From Tomocerus qinae (Eukaryota > Arthropoda > Collembola > Entomobryomorpha > Tomoceridae), in the NCBI GenBank assembly GCA_020055645.1, contig CM034546.1, positions 71,114,001-71,178,000 on the forward strand: 64,000 nt of DNA, written 5' to 3'. Positions 12,143 through 22,717 of this stretch are shown here, in pieces (position 1 is the first letter of the stretch; the number at the start of each line of letters is the position of its first letter). Under the pieces are notes generated by a model. The model saw nothing but the letters and a program-made list of their open reading frames with translations. It did not search any database and had not been told where the DNA came from. The translations under genes and the position numbers were made by a program.

Positions 12143-12276
12143 TGGTCTGCTTAATATTACAACGTAACAAGCCATTTTATCATGGCTGCGACAATGTAAC
12201 AAACCATTGTATCAGGTTTGTTACATTGTCGCGGCCATGATAAAACAGCTTCTTACGTTGTAATATTAAGCAGACG
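12143..12276. mobile_element. Palindromic MITE, short form (1 full repeat unit per arm)
   Basis: Ends are TGGTCTGCTTAATATTAC and its inverse, flanked by TA. Each arm contains one full 32-bp unit of the ACAA-GTAACAA-CCATTTTATCATGGCTG type plus part of another around the centre. Longer relatives with more units per arm are at 14869 and 33061. Confidence 0.85.
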
Positions 12277-12288
12277 ATATATAACTAA

Positions 12289-13038
12289 AATACAGTATGG
12301 CACATTAAAAAGTACTCATAGGAAGTTGCATTTATAAGGAACATAATATAGGGCTATATTACTAGACAGAAAAAATTTTACTTACAAACTTTTTGCTAAC
12401 AAACGCACTGTGAGGCAGAAAGCTGCCTCAAACGGTCATGGGTAAAAGAGGGGACTGGGATTAACTTTGAATGTTCCTATACCACTAATTCAATTATGCG
12501 ATTTTTAAAATCGCTATATCTAACGCTACGAACGTACCGCATCCTATTACTAATTACGTATTATTATTTCGAATGTGACAATTCAAATGATGCATACATG
12601 AATGCTCTCTGTCGATAGCGTCCACATTAAAAATCAATTAGTAAAATTAGAAAGGCTTATCAATGTAAAATTTAAACCGGAAAGAAAACGAACTCAGCTT
12701 TTAGGCGACCGCAGCGGTACATGTGAGCTTCAGTGCGCAACGATGCTCAATAAGTTGTCCTTCAGTTGCTATGCATAAAGCCAATCGCTCATCTCAGTCT
12801 CCATTTACATTTTCATTAAAAAAAGTAAGGCCTGATGTGACTACCATTTAGTATGCCCAAACAAACCATGACTTTGGGTGAGATTTGGTTTTGGAAGAGA
12901 GATTTTGAATACCGGTATGTGAAATGCCAACCTCTTGAACTACTATTCTTGTCGATTTTCAATTAGGGTGTAGTAAAATAAGCCCTATATTGCTTACATG
13001 CAAACTCCCATGAGTACTTTATGTACCATACTATGTAG
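12289..13038. mobile_element. TIR element, about 70-bp arms
   Basis: The left arm TACAGTATGGCACATTAAAA extends through AGTACTCATAGG and TATAGGGCT. It is mirrored by the sequence ending at about 13038 (AGCCCTATAT, CCCATGAGTACTTTATG, TACCATACTATGTA). The interior has no convincing transposase frame. Confidence 0.6.
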
Positions 13039-13715
13039 ATAGTGTGACTTTCTATGGCGATTTATGAATTTGTATGGCAATATGAAATAACATGTATGCA
13101 TATGGTAAGTTAAATTTTTTACAAACTTTGGTAGCAACAGATATTGGTAAGTAATATTACAATTTATTTGAATTTTGAAAGAAATGCAGACAATTATGAT
13201 TCCAGGTCAATGTCATTTAGGATAATTACAGGAACCTATTACAAATTGGTAGAAATGAACCAAAATTTCAACGTAGTTAGTGTTAACTTATTGTCATCTG
13301 AGGGTTCTTTGAGGTTTGCTTGCCTAATAGGAATACTTACATTATTACCTACATTGTTACATGCTTACATATTTAGGAAATTAGGAATACTAACATATTT
13401 TTTTGAAATAGTCTAGCACTATACGTGGACTAATAGCATCCACACTTACCCTTAGCAAGGGATCAGAGCATTTACTTCACTTCATCCAATTTCCATGCTT
13501 TCTGCATTACTATGACAGTTTCTACCCTTCCTTTGTCTTATCAACATTATCGTACCTATCAGAATACAATACATGTTTATATAAAACTATCACCAAACTT
13601 ATTCAATATTGCCATACAAGTTCATTATGTAATTCACAACAAACCATACAAAGTCACAATAAATGTCAAAAAATCCCCCATGCAAAAGTCATGTGTGTGC
13701 CCTACAAATTAAATA

Positions 13716-14265
13716 GCCATTCATGAACCAATTCAACTGAAAACTTCTAGAAGTATTTCAAAAGCGACGCATTTTCATTCTGTTTAATATGTAAATAAGT
13801 TCAGCTATTTAGTCCATGAAATAAAGAAATTTTATTTTATATTTAACAATCTCATTACTTGTAAAATTATATTACTTTAAAACAATGAATACCTGTAACA
13901 TAGATGTCTAATTATTTAACAGTAATATCAACATTGTCAGGGTGAAAATGGAAAAGAGATAATTTTATGTAAAGCATTAAATGAAAACAATGAAATCATT
14001 ATACAAATAAACAATCGTATATTTCAGCCTTACACATTTAAATATTGGTGTAGGTATAGCGGGAGGGAAATTATAGTAATTGCAAATAATGTGCATTGTA
14101 AATTATCAACGTATTTGTAACCCAGCTCTATATTATTCACCATTAATTAAAAGATTCCAATTGTAAATTTGCATTTTTAAATATGTTGAATTATTTAGAC
14201 AATCTAAGGCTGATGGTTTACTCCCAGGCTGTCTACCATTAAATTGCCCCCATATTTCTGATCAT
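13716..14265. other. Intergenic, nothing supported
   Basis: AT-rich. The segment near 14122-14260 is 3' flank of the minus-strand exon at 14266 and keeps similarity to about 31976-32095. Confidence 0.35.
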
Positions 14266-14650
14266 TTAATCCTCCTCTTTATGTAATGAAATGATAAATG
14301 AACGATTAGCAAGAATTTTGTAGTTGTTACATATTTCTGTTTCTCCTGCATAAATTGTCAAATATTCGACGCTTGTGTCTCTCCGTTTCCGGTAAATATC
14401 TTTGAAAGGAACTCGAACAGTTTCAGTCACTTTGGAGTTAGATATCTTGATTTTTACTTCCCCCTCAGTTGAGTCCTCTTTAGGGAGCTTTTTAATAATC
14501 ACTTCAATTTCATCGATTGTTAAAGTAGAGCTATGAAAAATAAGATTTGCAAAGTCGGAGGCAGGATAAGCATTTGCGATGTGAGTAATATTGCTTCCAA
14601 CCCAATTGTTAAATACGGCTGTGTTATACTGTTTGCCATTTTTGGGCGAC
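14266..14650 (-). CDS. Terminal coding exon of an unrecognised protein
   Basis: On the minus strand an acceptor (TTGTTTTAG) ends at 14651. The following exon is open for 127 codons plus two phase bases and stops at 14266. It is polar, with a TFNNWVGSN-like start after the splice, a conserved block IDEIEVIIKKLPKEDS, and C-terminal YAGETEICNNYKILANRSF. I do not recognise the family. No upstream exon with matching phase could be found in the next 1.3 kb; a frame at 15627-15737 with a nearby CAG/GTAAGT donor does not match in phase. A degraded paralogue lies at about 32000-32420. The TAA is at 14266-14268. The gene may be partial. Confidence 0.4.
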
Positions 14651-14762
14651 CTAAAACAATATAAATAATTTTAATTTATTAAAGAAAATGAATTTTAAGA
14701 TGTGACCAATATGCCCTTATAAAGGAAGGCATATTTGTTATAAAAGTAATTACACTAATTAG

Positions 14763-15244
14763 CACGTATCCAGGAATTTGACCAAGGGGGGCCAACCAAA
14801 ATATATTTATAAATTTAAGACATTTTCGCGCGGAATTTTTTGGATTTTTAACTTTATATCGTCAGCTTAATATTACAAGGTAACAAGCCATTTTATCATG
14901 ACTGCTACAAAGTAACAAGCCATTTTATCATGACTGCTACAAAGTAACAAACCATTTTATCATGGCTGAGACAAAGTAACAAACCATTTTATCATGACCG
15001 CGACAATGTAACAAACCAATGTACCAGGAGTTAGGTTTGTTACATTGTCGCAGCCATGATAAAATGGTTTGTTACTTTGTCTCAGCCATGATAAAATGGT
15101 TTGTTACTTTGTCTCAGCCATGATAAAATGGCTTGTTACTTTGTAGCAGTCATGATAAAATGGCTTGTTACCTTGTAATATTAAGCTGACGATATGAAAA
15201 AGAGGGGGCCCGGGCCCACCGGCTCCCCTCTGGTTACGTGCTTG
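14763..15244. mobile_element. hAT-like MITE interrupted by a palindromic MITE
   Basis: Ends are CACGTATCCAGGAATTTGAC and its inverse GTTACGTGCTTG. The flanks are CTAATTAG (14755-14762) and CTAATTAC (15245-15252). Without the 324-bp insert at 14869-15192 the element would be about 158 bp, close to its relatives. Confidence 0.8.
14869..15192. mobile_element. Palindromic MITE, long form (about 4 repeat units per arm)
   Basis: A near-perfect hairpin of 324 bp flanked by TA. Ends are TCGTCAGCTTAATATTAC and inverse. Each arm is a head-to-tail array of 32-bp units carrying GTAACAAGCCATTTTATCAT with small variants. The two arms mirror each other unit for unit. Confidence 0.9.
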
Positions 15245-15252
15245 CTAATTAC

Positions 15253-15737
15253 TATTCCAATGGATAAATTATATGAATAAGGAGTTATATTATTTTGATT
15301 TATATCTCGTTAAGTCGGTGCTACCCAATACCCACTTAAACTTGGAGAAGGGCGCAACAAATAATTACGCGCAAATTTTGTAAGATGTTTGCTATTTGTG
15401 GCCTCTATGGGAAAACTTCTTGTTTTCCCAGATTTGAGGCAGCGCTGCGCCCCTCCAGCCTGCACCCTACTAGATACTAGGTACGTGGCAGTCCTTGAGT
15501 TTAATATGTATAAACCCTTCAAATTTCGTCTAGGTATGTAAATATGTTGTAGGACGTTGTTATGGTTTACAAAATATAATTTTTACTTACCTGGATTTTA
15601 ATTCCATTTACGATGTATAATTGAAATTATTGCTTATTAACTTCAATCACCTTATAAATTTCTCCATGAGGAGCATGAGGATTGAATTTGTCCGGCGGTT
15701 TTTCTTCACGCTTGTTGATGCAGTATGTAGTACCATA
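15253..15737. other. Unassigned, possible decayed exon
   Basis: A minus-strand frame at 15627-15737 (ending HAPHGEIYKVIEVNKQ) runs into the hAT element at 15738, and a strong CAG/GTAAGT donor lies at about 15590-15598. The phases do not fit the 14650 exon, so no gene model is offered. Confidence 0.25.
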
Positions 15738-16649
15738 CAGAGGCGGCTTTCCCAATGGGCAGACTGGGCCCAGGGCCTCGCGCTTTTGGGGCCTCGCGCA
15801 GAGCTTTGACAAAGAAAGAATTTTAAAATTGTCTGTGTTGATTTCACTTCAGAAATACTGGTTTTGCATTTTGGTTTAAGTTATACGTTTTGTTACAGCT
15901 TCATTACAGAACAATTTTTAGAATTCAAAGAAGAAAAAATACCGAAAGTAGACATCGCACAATCTAGTAAAAACATACTGGTGACATCAAGCAAAATTTC
16001 TCAGAATTATTATAGAATTACTACACGCATTTCAATCCACAAATTCGTAGCATTTTGCGATACCAAAACTGCGTAATTGCAGTAGACAATTATGTTTCCA
16101 CTAATAGTTTTTTTAATTTTAAAAGAAATAAAGAAATTAAAATGAATAAAATATTCAAATTCTAAAATGATAGCGCGTACATATTCTTTAACAGAGTTTC
16201 AGGGTCCTATTTTGAATAAAGGACGTATTGAGGTGGAAACCCTTATAGGCTGAAGCCCCACCCCAAAATCCAAGAAAATAGATATTTTTTCTCAAAATAG
16301 CAAAAGAATTGATTATTTGCCATTTTTAGGCCAGTATTGACTAATTTTTGTCAAAAATTGACAAAGTTTTTCGCGCTGCGCGCGAATATATGTAATTGAG
16401 ATTTAAGTATTACACAATATATTCCCTCCCGAAACTCACTTCTGTACACGTACTTGTTTTGTTTTCAATTAACATTCAAAAAACCATAAAAAATTTTCAC
16501 GTTAATTATTTATATGCCAAATTCATTTAAAAACGGAAAAAATTCCTAAATTTGAAGTAATATAATAATTTGCATATTTATGAATTATAATTATGGGGCC
16601 TCGCGCGAACATTTTGCCCAGGGCCTCGCAAATCCTAGAGCCGCCACTA
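15738..16649 (-). mobile_element. hAT-like element (CAGTGGCGG family), copy without nested insert
   Basis: Inverted relative to 24436-25547. The left end is CAGAGGCGGC and the right end GAGCCGCCACT. The arms both hold GCGAGGCCCTGGGC-type words. It shows TTTCCACT once near 16091, exactly where the other copy carries a 180-bp insertion and its 8-bp duplication. No transposase frame. No clear TSD around this copy. Confidence 0.75.
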
Positions 16650-16689
16650 AAGCACACATTGCATGGAGGTTGGAGGAAGGTCTAAGTAT

Positions 16690-16955
16690 AGGCGTCGGAA
16701 CGTAATTTATCCAGGGGGGACAAAATGGCTTCTTCAGAAAGGGGGGGCCACCAAAGTAATAAAGTATTGGTAAAACGAATACATATTCGCGCGAAAAGTT
16801 TTTGGATTTTTAACCTTTTTTGACAAAAAAATCGCCTTTTCTGGTGCTTATGTAATTTTAGTTTGGTTTTTGGAACATTTTTAGGGAAACATGTCCCTCC
16901 TGGCCTTATTCTAAGGTGGACATTGTCCCCCCTGTCCCCCCGGTTCTGACGCCTG
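16690..16955. mobile_element. Short TIR element (GGCGTCGGAAC ends)
   Basis: Ends TAGGCGTCGGAACG and GGTTCTGACGCCTG are inverted. The subterminal tracts are G-rich on the left and C-rich on the right, as in the neighbouring hAT-like MITEs. The TSD is not clear. Confidence 0.6.
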
Positions 16956-16967
16956 TAAGTCTATTAA

Positions 16968-17116
16968 TGTTTTCGATAATGTACCCCAAAACAGTTTACC
17001 CGACGTCCACCACACGCAATGTGCTTATGTCGGGTGCCTTCTAAAGTTACCCGACACAGGCACATCGCTAATAGTGGACTTCGGGTAAACTGCTTTGGGT
17101 TACATTATCGAAAACA
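16968..17116. mobile_element. 149-bp foldback MITE with TTAA target site
   Basis: TTAA is at 16964-16967 and 17117-17120. The ends are TGTTTTCGATAATGTA and inverse, and almost the whole element is one imperfect palindrome with ACCCGAC/GTCGGGT pairs. TTAA duplication is the hallmark of piggyBac-type transposition. It shares termini with 36910-36999. Confidence 0.8.
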
Positions 17117-17669
17117 TTAATTGAGTTGCTTAAATTTGTTTAGTTTAATATTGACAAAGTTGCTTTAATTTAAAACAATCATCAATCATTCACAACGCAT
17201 ATTTGGCACATACATGAGGTTTCATTTATTCAATACTCACTATACAATAAACTATGACATTAGCTTCGTTGGTATTAATCGGATCTGTAGATAGTTGAAT
17301 TATCAAGATATACTTTAATAATTGCGAAAATGTTGCAGGAAAATCTTATGAATGTGATTCTGATTTAAACTACAGAATTTGATTTCCGAATAAAATTATT
17401 TTTATTTCGCCAACAATCGAGAACCGGGAATGCTTAACTAACCTCCATCTGTCTAAAACTGCTTCTTTCTTGGTTCATATCACGAGAAAACAGAGAGAAG
17501 ATTGTCAATACAGTAAACAAAAAAGGACATTTTTTGCCTTTTACCTTTTTTGTCCTGGTTATAAAAAAAGAGAACTAAGCTTTCAAAAGGGGAAAATAGG
17601 AATTTGTATGGCACAAACATGACTTTTGTATGTGAGAGCTAAAAATAGATAGTGTGACTTTGTATGGCG

Positions 17670-17769
17670 GTTTATGACTTCGTATGGCAGTTAATGACTT
17701 TGTATGGCAGTTAATGACTTTGTATGGCAGTTAATGACTTTGTATGGCGATTTATGACTTTGTATGGCA
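17670..17769 (+). repeat. 20-bp subterminal tandem repeat
   Basis: Five or so units of TTAATGACTTTGTATGGCAG just inside the left end of the 3.8 kb element. Single related words occur in the other copies of the family, so the array is a local expansion. Confidence 0.85.
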
Positions 17770-18475
17770 ATATTAAGTTAATTTAACATAATAGGTAACA
17801 TATTGGTATGTAATGTGAAAGATCATTAAAATAGTAGGTACTTTGTACTAACTCCTTGAATAGTAACACTATTCAAACTGGCATGGCAACTCCTACCACC
17901 TTTCGCACAATCATAAAATATTCTGTACTGCAAATTTTGTATTAATGAGTGCCCTTTTTCATGTTTTAAAATCATGTTCGACTAGGTCTCATACTCTGCG
18001 ACGATTCTCAAAATATACAATAGCTACAAATACGAATGATGGCTCAAAAAAAAGCCAATCGCATTTGGGGGTTACTCAAAAGGGGAAATTTCAAAATTTT
18101 ATTTAGATCGCTAACTGTGAGGACACTTGCAAAGGTTATCTTTACGGCTTCCCCAAAACGGATTCTCTAAAATCCGCCTCTTTGTGTAACCAAGTCATTA
18201 GATTATCTTTTTTTGACCTCTCGCATGACACCATAGCTAATGTAGAATTGACCCTGCAGTGCAAATAAATTTCGAAAAAAATTACATGTAAATATGTACA
18301 ATTAACGTTCTGTGAGTTCGATCATCCGTTCGTAGGTGCCTCAATGGTATGACCGTTAGAAATGACGTCAGATTGTGCGCGATATTTTGAATATATGTTA
18401 TTGTTTCCTGACACTTACAAAACACAAACAAACCGTCTGAGTTTGGTGGAGGAAGTAAATAATTGAACAAGTCAG

Positions 18476-18654
18476 CAAGCACGTATCCTGAGGGGGGCCG
18501 GGGGGCTCTGGCCCCCCTAAGCTACTAGAAAAAGACGATTTTTTTGTCAATAAGGGTTAAAAATCCAAAAAATTTTCGCGCGAATATATGTCATAATTTT
18601 TCTAATATATTTTGCTGTTGCCCCCCCTCGGTCAAATTCCTGGATACGTGATTG
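18476..18654. mobile_element. 179-bp hAT-like MITE, TSD CAAGTCAG
   Basis: Ends CAAGCACGTATCC and GGATACGTGATTG, with an exact CAAGTCAG at 18468-18475 and 18655-18662. Strongly G-rich and C-rich subterminal tracts flank a CGCGCG word. Confidence 0.92.
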
Positions 18655-19559
18655 CAAGTCAGTGACTAGTACAAGAAGAGTACCAGAAAGGATGTCAACT
18701 TCAAATGTAGTAATAACAATAACATTATTGCCAATGAATTGATGGAAGTGCTATTATAAGTCAGTATAGAAATCTTTATAATATAATAATACACTTCCCC
18801 AGTTCCCCGTTTCCTAGAATCTAGTTTTTTGGAATTGCGTTGACTTATGCCCTCGGATTATCCATCAACAGCAATTAGGGTCAACCTCCATTGCATTTAA
18901 AATTCATCATAACATCTTTTCATCTGCTTCAATTTCTCTTCTGCTTCGGATTAGTCCGATTTTTATAGGACCTGTATTTTTGGAATCGTGGACTATCCAG
19001 GGACAAAAGGGAGTTACTGGATTTCTGATATAGTTGCATTTAAAAAATCTAATTCCCAAAGAAATGAGTCAGTTTCAGTTTTTATAAAACGTTGATGTTT
19101 TTTGCGGTAATTTATAACAATTTGCACTTATAGATTCTTAATTTTTGTCTTTCATTGCGAGTTGTTGCAAAATTCCCATGAAAACATTAACATCCTGTAA
19201 CCTGAGGTAAAAATTAGGAATCAAAGTGCAATTCGTTATAAATCGACACTTTCTGCGTTTATAGAGACCAATTTTCTCTTTCTACGACCATTATTCTAGG
19301 ACTAGGTAGAAGTTTTCCAAAAAAACGTCATAAAATAATTTTTATAACTCTGTATTTTTAAATCGTAGCCATACCATAGATACTTCCCCAGAACCTGCCC
19401 CTCATTGAATTTACCCGTATTTTCAACCACCCCTGAACCTTAATATGCGTAATCATTTTGAAATTCAAAATTAGTACTGTGGAGGCCTATTGAAATAATA
19501 AACCATTTCCAAATGGATGTAAAAAAGTGGTGTGAAATTGCATAAAAAGATTGAACTAA

Positions 19560-20110
19560 TTATCTGACGTTACATGACGTTTTTAGTGAATTTTTTCAAT
19601 GACCTTTGACCTTGACATGGCCTAACGAATAAAATTTTCGAACGAGCTATTCCATGACGTTCAACAATGTCAATAACTAAAGTCAATAACTAAACCACCA
19701 ATTTTTAATTTTTGGACCACGCCCACAGGCAGGGGGTGTGTCTCGTTTATTTCATTTTCAAACTCGACATTGCTTTTCATCCCTACATCACGCATAGTAA
19801 GGTTGAGTTAATTATCTCAAACCGTTTTTTAATTATCGACATTTTTAGTGAATTTTTCCAATGACCTTTGACCTTTTTATACGTGTGAGTTCCCCTTGAC
19901 ATGGCTTAACAAATAACCTTTTCGAGCGAAATTCCTCATGACGTTCTACATTGTCAATAACTAAAGTTACAACAATTTTAAATATTTGGACCACGCCCAC
20001 AGGTGTGTCCGATTTAGTCCATTTTCAAATTCGACTTTTCATCCCTAAATCACGTACAGTAAATTTGGGTTGAATATCCCAAACCGTTTTTGAGTTATCG
20101 TGCTAACAGA
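19560..20110 (+). repeat. Two diverged tandem copies of about 270 bp
   Basis: Paired landmarks: AATGACCTTTGACC near 19599 and 19859, CTTGACATGGC near 19611 and 19896, TGTCAATAACTAA near 19667 and 19948, and GGACCACGCCCACAGG near 19713 and 19988. It ends in a stretch with GAGTTATCGTGCTAACAGAC followed by a GACA/GACG microsatellite (20110-20140). Confidence 0.75.
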
Positions 20111-20207
20111 CAATCAGACGGACGGACAGACAGACAGATCAGGCATTCCTATAAAGCGGTGTTGCACACCACTTAATAAGAATGGAATTCAGAAAGTCTT
20201 GGTTTGA

Positions 20208-20470
20208 TGAGGTGTGAAATCACACAAAACACTCATCGTATAGCCCAATGTGTTAAATCTGCCACCAGTCGTATCTGGATTTTATAATGTTTGCGCGGGC
20301 CTATCCTATGGTGTAAAATCTTAATGGTTAAATGGGACGAAATTAACCTATAAGAATTTTCAACATGCAATGGACCCGTTCAAGCATTATAAAAATCCAG
20401 ATACGACTGGTGGCAGTTTTAATACATTAGGCTATACGATGCGTGTTATGTGTATGTGAAATGACTTCAC
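20208..20470. mobile_element. Foldback element with about 60-bp arms
   Basis: The left arm has CATCGTATAGCC and GCCACCAGTCGTATCTGGAT. The right arm has ATCCAGATACGACTGGTGGC and GGCTATACGATG. The loop is about 95 bp. No coding potential. Confidence 0.75.
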
Positions 20471-21381
20471 TGTGCCATTTTGTCTAACAAACAAATAATC
20501 AAATGTAGCTAGATATTGTGTTGTTGTATTCATATCGCGATATCGCACGGAGGAGTGGTGGAGGAGCAGAGCGAGGCCACAACAGTCCACTTTTTCCTCC
20601 GGGGCAGGAGCTATATTTTTACGATCCTCCCGTACTCCAAACTCATTGACCCCATGCGCCATTTGGAGAGATTTCCGAACTTCTTGAAGGAGTTCAATCT
20701 GAAATCTGCACTTGAAATCTACAATACGACACCTGGAAAATAATGCGGCAAGTCTGTAAAGACGGCCTCCTTAAATGTTTGTTTGAACTTCCAGGATCGT
20801 ACGTCTTCAGTGTCAATGTCAATTTCCGTTGCACCCTTGGCTTCTTTTCTTTATTTGCAACGTCACTTTCATTAGTATCATCAGTGTCACTGTCACTGTC
20901 CGTTTTGTACTCCAAACTTACAAATTAACTTGTCCTGGCCATGGTACTTGAGTTCACTCTCATGCAATTTGCAATAAAGGGGGATAGGAAGTATACAGAT
21001 TGAAAAAATACTTATAACATATTAATTAGGAGATAACATCGGAGCTCAGATCATTGATTCCAGCTTATTCACATAACTAACTATCCATACTATCTGCATT
21101 CTGCATGGCTGTGCAGTTTCTACTTGGGTCTTCACGTTCTACAATATATTTTTAGACTTGAATTAATTTACCAACCTATGATGATATATATCGTGTATTG
21201 GTATACTATGCATATTTATAAAAAAAACTATCACCATACATAGTCATTATTTTCATACAAATTCATTAGGTAAGTCATAACATATCATACAAAGTCACAC
21301 TAAATATCAAAAAATCCCCCATATACAAAAGTCATGTGTGTGCCATACAAATTAATTGCCACTTGCCACCGTTTAAAAAGG

Positions 21382-22717
21382 GCAGTCCTTTTTTTGCCTT
21401 TTTAGGTTCTTTGATGTAGCAATTTGTCTCATCTACTCTCAGTTTACATGTACATAAAACATAAAAGGACTGCTTTTAAAAAAATTGTTACTTTATTTGT
21501 AAAAATGTAGTAACTTTTAAGCCTTTTTGTTCCCTGTGTCACTATAATATAGCCATTGGTAGATGAAAAGTGAAAATCTCTATAGATACGAGAGCGAGAG
21601 ATGGAAATGAGAATGAGATATCAATTCATTGCCAATTGTAAAATTCCAGCTCGGCGATTTGGCCAAGCTTTGCCATCTCTCATTTTATTTGCTATACCAC
21701 TATAACGGCTGAGTTGCATTTACACAATGGCTAGAGTATTGCAAAACAATAATTCCCTAAGTGAATTCACTAAACGTAACGAACTCCAAAGCATATCTTT
21801 ACAGGTAAGCACAATATTTAATTACATGGTAGTACAATATAGACCGAAGGGACATTAATACAAATACGTCCGATTACCTTAAACAAATCCAGTCCGAAAA
21901 ATACGCAGCACAGCACTATCAGTGACACCAAACACATTATTATTCACAGTGTATAAAAAAGATGTTTATTACACAAGCATAACATTGAAGGAACAAAAAA
22001 GTACCTTTTATCGGTTTTTGTTTTTTCCAAAAAGGTAGATGTTGCAGACTTGTAGTTGCAGACTTGTACCCTTTTTCATGGTCTTTAAAATTGAAATCAA
22101 AAATAAATGGGACATTTTATATTATGTTTTTTAGGTTAGATTATCTAGATCTATTGATTTAAAGGACAATTTTACAATCCTAATATTTAATATTTGAATG
22201 TCTGGTAGTTTTAGATTGGCTTTTACATAGGTAAAAGCAAAAAAGATAAAAAAGGTTGTCCTTCTACCCTTTATGTAAAAAAGGATATTGATATCTCAGT
22301 TTAGTGCCTTGATAATATTTGACATATTATATGAGATGTACATATATGTCAAATATTATATGACTCACTATACAATAAATATTATATTATGATTCATTTT
22401 CCCATAAGCCCTGGATGGTTATGATAGCAGCAAAAGTAAATACCATATACCATCATTCCGCCAAATTACAATATTTCTGTACTCAGTAACTCTGATGAAG
22501 CATGCATTATTCCAAGATAAAGTGACAGTCTTTGAAATTGCGATTGTAAACAATAAAACAACTTTTCGGGTATCTATAGAACCAAAGGTAATTTTTGAAA
22601 AACTAAAATACGCAATTCCTCACTGAAGACTAAATCTTTAAATTATTTGTTAGAATAATTGTTGTTGTTAGGGCTTTGGATTCAGTTGAAAAATACTGAA
22701 TTAGTTACAGATACGAA
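21382..22717. other. 5' flank of CARD copy B
   Basis: Homologous to about 975-2776 in copy A, so partly conserved upstream sequence. It includes the conserved words CTCGGCGATTTGGCCAAGCT (21651, and 1227 in copy A) and AGGAACAAAAAAGTACCTTTT. No TATA box could be assigned with confidence. Confidence 0.45.

Larger units (their letters stand above)
12101..13715. mobile_element. TIR element of the GTATGGCA family, composite
   Basis: The left end (AAAATGTATGGCATACATATG at about 12115) and right end (CATGTGTGTGCCCTACAAATT at about 13690) match the inverted ends of the large element at 17577-21381. Two other elements are nested in it (12143-12276 and 12289-13038). Short open frames inside are not convincing as genes. 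Confidence 0.55.
17577..21381. mobile_element. 3.8 kb TIR element of the GTATGGCA family
   Basis: Copy A is uninterrupted at this point (about 971), which dates the insertion after the duplication. The left end AATTTGTATGGCACAAACATG (about 17602) and right end CATGTGTGTGCCATACAAATT (about 21327) are inverted. Arms continue inward as ATAGATAGTGTGACTTTGTA and its mirror. No full transposase is recognised; short minus-strand frames at 20432-20662 and 20694-20915 could be remnants. It carries other elements: 18476-18654, 19560-20110 and 20208-20470. Confidence 0.7.

Noticed and set aside
14869..15192. CRISPR-like 32-bp repeats
   Set aside because: Repeats are head to tail without spacers and the whole is a mirrored hairpin, so it is a foldback MITE.
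15310..15522. Minus-strand 70-codon frame
   Set aside because: Isolated and not bounded by plausible splice sites; sequence looks like element debris.
20432..20915. Two minus-strand frames (an acidic DSDSDTDD-rich one and its neighbour) as a transposase
   Set aside because: No recognisable catalytic motif and no joining splice sites; at most a remnant inside the 3.8 kb element.
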